From the NCBI GenBank assembly GCA_017880775.1, contig JADGRQ010000007.1:1-64000 (forward strand): a stretch of 64,000 nucleotides of DNA, read 5' to 3'. The DNA is from Burkholderiales bacterium (lineage in GTDB: Bacteria; Pseudomonadota; Gammaproteobacteria; Burkholderiales; SG8-39). The position numbers and the translations under genes were made by a program. The notes beneath the pieces were generated by a model. The model searched no databases, was not told the DNA's origin, and saw only the letters and a program-made list of their open reading frames with translations. Positions 9,501-15,654 of this stretch are shown piece after piece (within the stretch, counting starts at the first letter, position 1; each line of letters begins with the position of its first letter).

Positions 9501-9628
9501 CGTTGTGGCGCGCCACTCATGATCGCGCGGTAGCCCAATCCCCGCCCGTGTATCTCCGCGAAGCCAACGCCGGAATGATTGCTTGGCTAGAGCGCTGCGA
9601 GGCGAATGGGTGGCGCTTGATTCAATGA
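6551..9628 (+). CDS. large P-loop NTPase with 45-residue tandem repeats, putative defence protein
   Basis: I do not recognise this 1025-residue protein as a named family. Residues 1-150 look like a compact alpha/beta domain with GWPDAYVVLSGRMDGVEATTDKSKSK, reminiscent of PD-(D/E)xK nucleases in which the usual lysine is absent. A P-loop, GVGASGKT, lies at 226-233, and ALFILDNIHLDE at 281-292 is a Walker B candidate. Residues 590-724 hold three exact 45-residue repeats plus a partial fourth; the rest is helical. N-terminal effector, NTPase and C-terminal repeats is the layout of STAND-type immune NTPases, but that is inference. The start is the TTG at 6551, because ATGs just upstream are out of frame; a TTG at 6563 is an alternative. 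Codon use is less GC-rich than in the flanking core genes. Confidence 0.7.
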   Translation: MEHRLSSRKDLETRIAQRLVTLTPEDTQRLAEDYARLRFPDRFPHFDFRALSPEGKSRAGWPDAYVVLSGRMDGVEATTDKSKSKIWRHLEDDITKARDRTPKLSGFVFVSGQPAIQPDADELNKWRQRFADEAGLELECVDLVFGGQLVQELARPEFARTRAEILGLTDLPAWFELVRLSVPPGSPQAEFIPTPDDYARGRVHRPLDADRVLGHLDKEGRALVRGVGASGKTVLAWLLALDTARAGLPAYYLDLAQLGEQVVEAGNGLEDDMVRFAHPRALFILDNIHLDERLAKRLAVAWEGLVISQRPRLLLVGRELYTGRGSPIAGLDIPTVPLRARQAEVRGVYRRLVWRKTGLATIAEPPPEVLDRWVMTFGGDPTSPVTTTDLIAFSAAVLKRLPNLVNQIWTLTENDAIDEIREAYLKKLDDRETHNLMRLAAMAELDLSLPEAALADHRAGFDIASRQLGLVFLEHAGAREEYVRYRLAHAALGRLLLAAAYAPVDLANEQRVIARAHPPTGFALANALAVAGLPGRAQAILSMLMEDPTRLLELPNLNSSLNALRLVQHHEAVPLSEIGRVWGDSNNRPRLVERALVTPLDQLQSFLAYANNTKELNTVFDTLTAELSKQQNRGRLTERALLAYLGDLQSFLAYAEKTKKLKTVFDTLAIELGKNQYRERLVERALLTSLGDLQSFLAYAEKTKKLKAVFDTQTAELRKDQYWGRLVERFISAPLGQLANILSADSAKDLWSAVLVDVDLEEWERNRLLGNEADMSAFVKFQQLASAKGRPELAAAPALTLLRSADPKQWHHEVIGLHHLSHVLRCATKRTDEETRRFLERIVTADWIEHQVQSGARTGGLAGSLLALSISLPPESRMPFLRSSLRERVIKELRTTPSGEFVAWSLTLSLLGAAAALGLRLDSVEARWPRDEDLAAILELRISRAEQTTIAPLQVQLWLGLREMERLRDDAVSVPLKQGDAILTLWRATHDRAVAQSPPVYLREANAGMIAWLERCEANGWRLIQ
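8318..8722 (+). repeat. three 135-bp in-frame tandem repeats inside the NTPase gene
   Basis: Units start at 8318, 8453 and 8588, exactly 135 bp apart, and a fourth, diverging unit starts at 8723. Each encodes 45 residues built around R-L-x-E-R-A-L and L-Q-S-F-L-A-Y-A. Units 2 and 3 are the closest at DNA level, indicating recent expansion by slippage or unequal exchange. Confidence 0.9.
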
Positions 9629-10181
9629 CGACGGCAGAGGTTTGTCTGGTTTTAGCGCTAAATGGCGGATGTCCCGCGGCGGCATGCGTGCGTCAGCTCT
9701 GCAACAGCCCAATGGGCGCTCCCGATCTCCTGCAGACGCGCGCATTGCGCCATTGAGTGCGCCGTACGTCGCGCGCTGATGTCCCCGCGCATGAGTTTCC
9801 CTACTAGGGACGCAACGGAGTATTCGGGGTTGGCCAATTCCATGAGGTAACGCCATGTTTCCGCCCGACATGAGGTATGGTGATCTAGGTTGTCACATTG
9901 GACTCCCGCGCGGCGCGTCAATCTGTGTCGACTTGCATTCAATTTGTGAAGCAGACCGGCCTATGTCTTAAAGGGCGCAGTGATTGAAGAGAGTGTTGCG
10001 TTGCGTGAAACACTGTATCAGCACTCCTCGCCGCGTAGGGCTGGTTTGCCGGCCAACATCGGTCGAACAAGATGAACTATGGCATACTGTACACACGTAC
10101 AGTACTGCGCGCTGTGGTGTGCCTTGCGCGTCCTCTGCATGAAATCCATACTGCCGTCTCTCAAGGGGCGGGGGAGGAGAC
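9629..10181. other. 553-bp gap between the two island genes
   Basis: No well-supported gene. A minus-strand frame at 9658-9843 could encode 61 residues starting MELANPEYSVASLVGKLMRG, but it has no clear ribosome binding site and I cannot place it. The main signal is the LexA-type palindrome at 10085-10104, close to the following gene. Confidence 0.5.
10085..10104. promoter_or_regulatory. LexA (SOS) box upstream of the GHKL-nuclease gene
   Basis: TACTGTACACACGTACAGTA is a perfect inverted repeat with 8-bp arms around ACAC. It fits CTGT-N8-ACAG, the LexA operator of beta- and gammaproteobacteria, and agrees with the extended consensus at both outer TA dinucleotides. It lies 77 bp upstream of the GTG start of the GHKL ATPase gene. 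Confidence 0.85.
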
Positions 10182-12194
10182 GTGGACGAGAAGACCTATC
10201 AGGTAGCGGTCCAGTCGGACTTCATTCAGAAGCTCGGTCATGTGGCGCCGGCCACCGGGCTTGCCGAGTTGATTTGGAACTCACTCGACGCGGATGCGAC
10301 GCAGGTCGAAGTCGCCCTCGATGAGGCTGTTTTCGGTCAGGAACGCGTGATCGTCAGAGACAACGGAACGGGCTTCAAGCACGAAGACGCGCCAACCCTA
10401 TTCAGAAGTCTGGGCAACTCATGGAAGCTGTCGAAGCGGATCACTCAGCGAGATGGGCGCTTTCTTCACGGAGCGGAGGGGCAAGGTCGATTCAAGGCAC
10501 TTGCGCTCGGACGAGTCGTGACGTGGCACATAGTCCGCTCCTTAAATAACAGGTTTGAGGAATTCGATGTGTGGATGGCGGGGGATGAACCCTCGATCGT
10601 CCATGTGTCCGACGTGAAGCTGTCGCCATCCGCGAAGCCAGGTGTCACGGTGACGGTGTCCGAGCTGTCCAAGAGTTTCACCCTCTTGAAGGGGCAGACC
10701 ATCGCGCAGGGGCTATGCGAGACGTTCTCCTCGTACTTGCGCAACTACCCTAACCTGCGTATCTCGCTTCCGAACGGCGTCCTCGACCCGGCAGCGGTTA
10801 TCAATACGACGAAGCAGATCGAGCTGCCTCCGGTCCGCTACGAGGATCAGCAATACAAAGCGACCTTGGAGCTTGTGGCATGGAAAGCTACGACCGAGCG
10901 ATTCCTGTACTTCTGCGATGAACGAGGACTGTCTTTTGGCCGTACCCAGCTCCGTATCCACTCGCCCGGCTTGAATGTCTCCGCTCACCTGAAGTCCAGC
11001 TTGGTGTCGAAGTTGTCTCAAGAGGGTGTCCTCGGGTTGGAGGCAATGCACCCGGCGCTAACGGAGACATTGGAACGAGTCGGCGAGGAAGTGAAAACCT
11101 TCCACCGAGAGCGCCTAGCCCAAGAGGCGCAGGCGGTCGTCGAAGAGTGGAAGGAGTCGGACGTCTATCCCTACCGAGGAGATCCGACCACCCCGGTCGA
11201 GCGCATCGAGCGGCAAGTATTCGACATTGTGGCTTCACGAGTGAACCAGCACCTGCCGGACTTCATGCCGTCCAGCAAGAAGTCAAAGCAGTTCCAGTTA
11301 CGATTGTTGCGGCAGGCGGTGGAGAAGAGTCCGGAAGACCTCCGACGCATTCTCTCGCAAGTCATCGATCTTCCGCTGACGCAACGGAAGGAACTTGCGG
11401 ACCTTCTGGACTATGTATCCTTGAGTGGCATCATCTCCGCGGCGAAGCTCGTAGCGGAACGGCTCCAGTTTCTGGCGGGTCTCGAGAAGCTCATTTTCGA
11501 CCGAGAAGAGAAGAAGCTCCTGAAGGAGCGCAAGCAGTTACATCGAATGCTTGCACCGCAGACGTGGCTCTTTGGGGAACAGTTCGCGTTGAGCGTTGAC
11601 GACCAATCGCTCACGGAAGTCTTGCGCAAGCACCTTGAAGGGAGCGATCTCGGGGACGTGGATCTTGCGACGCCGGTGTTGAGGGCTGACGGTAAACGAG
11701 GAATCGTTGACCTTATGTTGAGCCGTCAAATACCTCGAGGACGACCGGAAGAACGTGAGCATCTGGTGGTGGAACTGAAGAGGCCGAAGGTAATCGTCAA
11801 GTCCAAGGAATTGACGCAGGTGGAGGAATACGCGCTTGCCGTAGCTAAGGACGAGCGGTTCCGTGCGGTCTCTGCCAGATGGGATTTTTGGCTCCTGACG
11901 AATGAGTATGACGATCTCGTGAAAGCCAAAGCCACACAGGCGAATCGCCCTGCTGGGCTAGTGATAGACAACGACGAACTGCGACTGCGGGTCTGGGTGA
12001 AGACATGGGGCCAGTTGTTGGAGGAGAATCGTGCGCGGCTCCAATTTATGCAGGAGCGGCTTGGCTATCAACCGGATTACGAAGATGCGTTGCAGCGGCT
12101 CAAGCTGCGGTACGCCGAGTTGTTCGCGAAAATAGAAGATGGTGAGGTTACCGAGGAGGCGGCCAATTCAGAAGACGAGCAGGCCGCGCAATAA
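10182..12194 (+). CDS. GHKL ATPase (MORC/MutL-like) with C-terminal PD-(D/E)xK-like nuclease domain
   Basis: A 670-residue protein with an N-terminal Hsp90-type ATPase fold. The N box is E29-LIW-N33, the G1 box D60-NGTG-F65, and the G2 region HGAEGQGRFKALALG lies around residues 96-110. The middle is mostly helical and partly coiled-coil. The C-terminal part has D510 in GIVDLML, E531-L-K533 in VVELKRP, and a downstream Gln in LTQVEEY, which is the arrangement of a PD-(D/E)xK nuclease. Prokaryotic GHKL ATPases of the MORC/MutL-like class are known beside restriction systems, so a nucleic-acid-directed defence role is likely but inferred. The GTG start follows a purine-rich stretch (GGGGGAGGAGAC). 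A LexA box upstream suggests induction by DNA damage. Confidence 0.82.
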   Translation: MDEKTYQVAVQSDFIQKLGHVAPATGLAELIWNSLDADATQVEVALDEAVFGQERVIVRDNGTGFKHEDAPTLFRSLGNSWKLSKRITQRDGRFLHGAEGQGRFKALALGRVVTWHIVRSLNNRFEEFDVWMAGDEPSIVHVSDVKLSPSAKPGVTVTVSELSKSFTLLKGQTIAQGLCETFSSYLRNYPNLRISLPNGVLDPAAVINTTKQIELPPVRYEDQQYKATLELVAWKATTERFLYFCDERGLSFGRTQLRIHSPGLNVSAHLKSSLVSKLSQEGVLGLEAMHPALTETLERVGEEVKTFHRERLAQEAQAVVEEWKESDVYPYRGDPTTPVERIERQVFDIVASRVNQHLPDFMPSSKKSKQFQLRLLRQAVEKSPEDLRRILSQVIDLPLTQRKELADLLDYVSLSGIISAAKLVAERLQFLAGLEKLIFDREEKKLLKERKQLHRMLAPQTWLFGEQFALSVDDQSLTEVLRKHLEGSDLGDVDLATPVLRADGKRGIVDLMLSRQIPRGRPEEREHLVVELKRPKVIVKSKELTQVEEYALAVAKDERFRAVSARWDFWLLTNEYDDLVKAKATQANRPAGLVIDNDELRLRVWVKTWGQLLEENRARLQFMQERLGYQPDYEDALQRLKLRYAELFAKIEDGEVTEEAANSEDEQAAQ

Positions 12195-12612
12195 AGGCTG
12201 TTCGGTAAGGCCTTCCGCCCTCTTGGCCATTGCTTTTCTCGTTGCTCGTCGTGCCATTGACCGAGCATTGCGCTCGGGTCGGTGATGATTCGGAAGTTCA
12301 CTGCTTGCTCGTGATCCGCGTCGCCAACGTGGATCAGAGCGAATATGGGGCCCGTATTGGCGAACGTTATTCGCGGTATAGATTCCACGAATCATCGCCT
12401 TGGTTTTGGCCGCCGTGTTCCGCCGTTTCAGCGACCCCTTTACGGTATGCGATCAACAGACCGCGTCCTTCCGCCTCCGGGTGAGTCGGGTACACGGAGT
12501 GGTACCGCGGTGTCTATGTACGTGGTGCGCGGCTTTGTCGAGATGCGCGATGCGCTTATAGCGCACCAAGCGCTCGCCAAGCGCCTGGATCTCCGCCTGC
12601 GCGGGGACGACG
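12195..12612. other. 418-bp gap at the right edge of the insert
   Basis: Contains no intact gene. The only recognisable content is a short remnant of an ORF6N-type phage regulator at about 12516-12611, immediately before the IclR gene stop. The rest looks like degraded island DNA. Confidence 0.5.
12516..12611 (+). pseudogene. ORF6N-domain protein, C-terminal remnant
   Basis: The frame beginning MYVVRGFVEMRDALIAHQAL continues into AKRLD and resembles the helix after the ORF6N domain of phage-type regulators (typical pattern V-R-A-F-V-R-L-R-E-L-L-A-x-H-x-E-L-A-x-K-L). The DNA-binding domain itself is missing upstream. Assignment is by pattern memory on about 30 residues, so it is tentative. 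Confidence 0.4.
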
Positions 12613-13404
12613 TCATCGGGTGTCCATCCCCGCGCCGGGCACGTGCCCGATCGCGTTGGAAATCTTGTCCGCCGCGGCCTTGACCAGCGATCCCCACTGC
12701 GGCTTCATCCGGTCTGCAGGGGTCGACAGCGACAGCGCGGCGATCAGGCGGCCGCCATCGTCGCGGATCGCGGCCGCCACGCAGCGCACGCCGAGTTCGG
12801 CCTCTTCGTCGTCGGTGGCCCAGCCCTGGCGCTGGATGCGCTCCAGGTCGCGCTCGAGCAGCGTGACGCTGGCGAGCGAATTCTTCGTGTGCGGCGCGAG
12901 GTCGGTGCGCTTCGCATACTCGCGCAGCTTCGCGGACCCTTCCTCGAGCAGGAACAGCTTGCCCGCCGCGGTGATGTGCAGCGCCGCGCGCGCACCCACC
13001 ACGTGCACCACGCGCATCGCCGAGCGGCCCGACGAGGTGCGCTCGACGTACACGATCTCGTCGTCGCGGCGCACCGACAGGTTCACCGTTTCGCCGGTCT
13101 GCGCGTGCAGCTCGCGCATTCCGGGGAGCGCCAGCTCGCGCACGCCGATGCGCGATTTCACCAGGTTGCCGAGTTCCAGCAAGCGCATGCCGAGGCGGTA
13201 ACTGCCTGGCTCAACGCGATCGACGACCCGGTCGGTGGCCATCGCGTTGAGGATGCGGTGCGCGGTCGACGGGTGCAGCCCGCTGATCTGCGATATCTGT
13301 TTGAGTCCGAGCGGCTCGGGGTGCTCGGCAAGCAGGTCGAGCAGCTTCATCATGCGCGCGATGACCTGGATCGGATTTTTGGGTTCCTGCATGGAAGCGC
13401 GCAT
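12613..13404 (-). CDS. IclR-family transcriptional regulator
   Basis: A 263-residue regulator with an N-terminal winged helix (about residues 14-75: VIARMMKLLDLLAEHPEPLGLKQISQ, GLHPSTAHRILNAM) and a C-terminal IclR ligand-binding domain (IGVRELALPGMRELHAQTGETVNLSV; LASVTLLERDLERIQRQGWATDDEEAELGVRCVAAAI). It is divergent from lutAB, whose start is 76 bp away, so it probably controls that lactate/glycolate-type operon and itself. An alternative ATG at 13392 would shorten it by four residues. Confidence 0.92.
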   Translation of the reverse strand: MRASMQEPKNPIQVIARMMKLLDLLAEHPEPLGLKQISQISGLHPSTAHRILNAMATDRVVDRVEPGSYRLGMRLLELGNLVKSRIGVRELALPGMRELHAQTGETVNLSVRRDDEIVYVERTSSGRSAMRVVHVVGARAALHITAAGKLFLLEEGSAKLREYAKRTDLAPHTKNSLASVTLLERDLERIQRQGWATDDEEAELGVRCVAAAIRDDGGRLIAALSLSTPADRMKPQWGSLVKAAADKISNAIGHVPGAGMDTR

Positions 13405-13480
13405 TCTATCCCACGATGTGAAATGCGGCGAGGAGGCCGCATGCTATTCTTCCCGCTGATTCAAAAAGAAAATTCTTTCC

Positions 13481-14206
13481 ATGCGCGTTGGATTGCTGGT
13501 CACTTGCCTGGTAGACCTGATGCGGCCGCGCATCGGCTTTGCGGCGCTCGAGCTGCTCGAGGCCGCCGGTTTCGAGGTGGTGGCCCCCGCCACGCAGACC
13601 TGCTGCGGGCAGCCCGGCTGGAACTCGGGAGATCGCGCCTCGGCGCGTGCGCTTGCGGAGAAACTGATCGGGGAGTTCGAAAGCTTCGATTACGTGGTGG
13701 CGCCTTCGGGGTCATGCTCCGGCATGGTGAAGACGCACTACAACGACCTGTTTCCGGGCGAAGGCGCTTGGCTCGAGCGCGCCGAGAGGCTTGCCGCGCG
13801 CACCTGGGAACTGACCGATTTCCTGGTCAACGTTGCAAAGCTCGATAAACTGCCGAGCCGGTTTACCGGCAGCGTCACCTATCATGATTCCTGCTCGGGC
13901 CTGCGCGAGATGGGCGTCAAGCAGCAGCCGCGAACGTTGCTTTCGAAACTGCCCGGCGTGGAGCTGAAGGAAATGAAGGACTGCGAAGTGTGCTGCGGCT
14001 TCGGCGGCACGTTCTCGGTCAAGTTCGGCGAGGTATCCGCCGCGATGGCCGACGCGAAGTGCGCCCACATCGCCGCCTCGGGCGCCGAGGCGGTGGTGCT
14101 CGGCGACCTTGGCTGCATGCTGAACATCGAGGGGCGGCTGCGCCGGCGCGGCGACGGCGCCACGCGCGTGCTGCATATCGCCGAAGTGCTGACCTACGAG
14201 AAATAG
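13481..14206 (+). CDS. lutA: LutA-type (Fe-S)-binding protein
   Basis: A 241-residue protein of the LutA/YkgE family with two CCG-type cysteine motifs: TCCGQPGWNSG near residue 42 and CEVCCGFGGTFSVKF near residue 168, plus SGSCSGM. These bind iron-sulfur clusters in the LutABC complex, which oxidises L-lactate to pyruvate in the cytoplasm. The lutB start follows within 3 bp. The divergent IclR regulator upstream is the probable controller. In other proteobacteria similar genes accompany glycolate or other hydroxy-acid oxidation, so the exact substrate is not fixed. Confidence 0.9.
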   Translation: MRVGLLVTCLVDLMRPRIGFAALELLEAAGFEVVAPATQTCCGQPGWNSGDRASARALAEKLIGEFESFDYVVAPSGSCSGMVKTHYNDLFPGEGAWLERAERLAARTWELTDFLVNVAKLDKLPSRFTGSVTYHDSCSGLREMGVKQQPRTLLSKLPGVELKEMKDCEVCCGFGGTFSVKFGEVSAAMADAKCAHIAASGAEAVVLGDLGCMLNIEGRLRRRGDGATRVLHIAEVLTYEK

Positions 14207-14208
14207 CG

Positions 14209-15654
14209 GTGCAGATCCAGTCGATGCACTTCAGGCAGCGCGCCGGCCGCGCGCTGGCGGACGTGAAGCTGCAGAGCGTGATGAAGCGCTTCGGCTCGGG
14301 TTTCGCCGACAAGCGCGCCCAGGCGCGCGCCGCCTTCGGCGTCGAGCTGTTCGAGCGGCTGCGCGACGAGGGCGCCAGGATCCGCGACCGCGCGATCGAG
14401 AACCTCGACGTATGGCTGCTGCACTTCGAGGCGGAGGCCGAGCGCCGCGGCGCCACCGTGCTGTGGGCGAAAGACAGCGCCGAGGCGTGCGAGCACGTGC
14501 TGCGCATCTGCCGCGAACACGGCCTGAAAAAGGCGATCAAGTCGAAGTCAATGGTATCGGAGGAGGCCGGCCTGAACGACGCGCTCGAGGCAAACGGCGT
14601 GCAACCGGTCGAGACCGACCTCGGCGAATACATCATCCAGCTCGCCAGGGAAGCGCCTTCGCACATCATCGCGCCGGCGATCCACAAGGACAAGGAGCAG
14701 GTCTCGGACCTGTTCGCCGAGCATCACCGCAAGCCGCGGCTCACCGACATCAACGAGCTGACGCGCGAGGCGCGTCTGATGCTGCGCGAGCATTTCCTCA
14801 GCGCGGACCTCGGCATCTCGGGCGGAAATTTTCTGATTGCGGAGACCGGATCGGTCGCCATCGTCACCAACGAGGGCAACGGACGCATGACCACCACCAT
14901 GCCCAAGGTGCATATCGCCGTCACCGGCATCGAGAAGGTGATCCCGACGCTGGAAGACCTGTCGCTGCTGAACCGGCTGCTGCCGCGCTCGGCCACGGGC
15001 CAGGCGATCGAGAATTATTTTTCCATTCTCACCGGCCCGCGCGGCGCGAACGACCGCGACGGGCCCGCGCACATGTATTTCGTGCTGGTCGACGGCGGCC
15101 GCACGAATTTCCTCGGCGGCGACATGCAGGAGATGCTGCGCTGCATCCGCTGCGGCGCATGCATGAATCACTGCCCGGTGTACCAGACGGTGGGCGGGCA
15201 CGCCTACGGCTGGGTGTACCCCGGTCCGATGGGCTCGGTGCTGACGCCGATGTTCAACGGCCTGGAGAACGCGCTCGACCTGCCGCAGGCGGCGACGCTG
15301 TGCGGTGCATGCCACGTGGCCTGCCCGGTGAAGATCCCGTTGCCGGAGCTGCTCCGCAAACTGCGTGAAAAGCAGGTCGAGCAACGCCTGCGGCCATGGG
15401 CCGAGCGCGCGGGGATCCGCCTCTGGGCGTTCGCCGCGATGCATCCATGGCTGTACGCGCTCGGAACGAAGATCGCGGTGCGCGTGCTGCGGATGCTGAG
15501 CAGTTCCACCGGCGTGATCCACAAGCTCCCGTTCGATCCGGGCTGGACGCTCGGGCGCGATTTTCCCGCGCCCGAGCGCAAGACGTTCCGCGAGCTCTAC
15601 GCGGAACAACGATCGGAACAGGGGAACCTGGGTTCCCCCGTTACCCCCTCCTAG
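14209..15654 (+). CDS. lutB: LutB-type iron-sulfur oxidoreductase
   Basis: A protein of about 481 residues with the LUD fold (VSEEAGLNDALEANGVQPVETDLGEYIIQLA; GISGGNFLIAETGSVAIVTNEGN) followed by two ferredoxin-like cluster motifs, CIRCGACMNHCP and CGACHVACPVKIP. This is the central electron-transfer subunit of LutABC. The GTG at 14209 sits 3 bp after lutA; an ATG at 14224 is an alternative. No lutC is found nearby: the next gene, mnmC, is convergent and the two stop codons share CTAG at 15651-15654. A GGGGAACC-TG-GGTTCCCC hairpin lies inside the last codons (15621-15638). Confidence 0.9.
   Translation: MQIQSMHFRQRAGRALADVKLQSVMKRFGSGFADKRAQARAAFGVELFERLRDEGARIRDRAIENLDVWLLHFEAEAERRGATVLWAKDSAEACEHVLRICREHGLKKAIKSKSMVSEEAGLNDALEANGVQPVETDLGEYIIQLAREAPSHIIAPAIHKDKEQVSDLFAEHHRKPRLTDINELTREARLMLREHFLSADLGISGGNFLIAETGSVAIVTNEGNGRMTTTMPKVHIAVTGIEKVIPTLEDLSLLNRLLPRSATGQAIENYFSILTGPRGANDRDGPAHMYFVLVDGGRTNFLGGDMQEMLRCIRCGACMNHCPVYQTVGGHAYGWVYPGPMGSVLTPMFNGLENALDLPQAATLCGACHVACPVKIPLPELLRKLREKQVEQRLRPWAERAGIRLWAFAAMHPWLYALGTKIAVRVLRMLSSSTGVIHKLPFDPGWTLGRDFPAPERKTFRELYAEQRSEQGNLGSPVTPS

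Noticed and set aside
9658-9843. Minus-strand 61-residue frame in the gap between the two island genes
   Set aside because: Plausible composition, but no ribosome binding site, no recognisable family and no neighbour on the same strand. Not called as a gene.
12345-12683. Plus-strand 112-residue frame overlapping the IclR gene end
   Set aside because: Only its central part resembles the end of an ORF6N protein. The rest overlaps the IclR gene and has no support, so it was reduced to a remnant.
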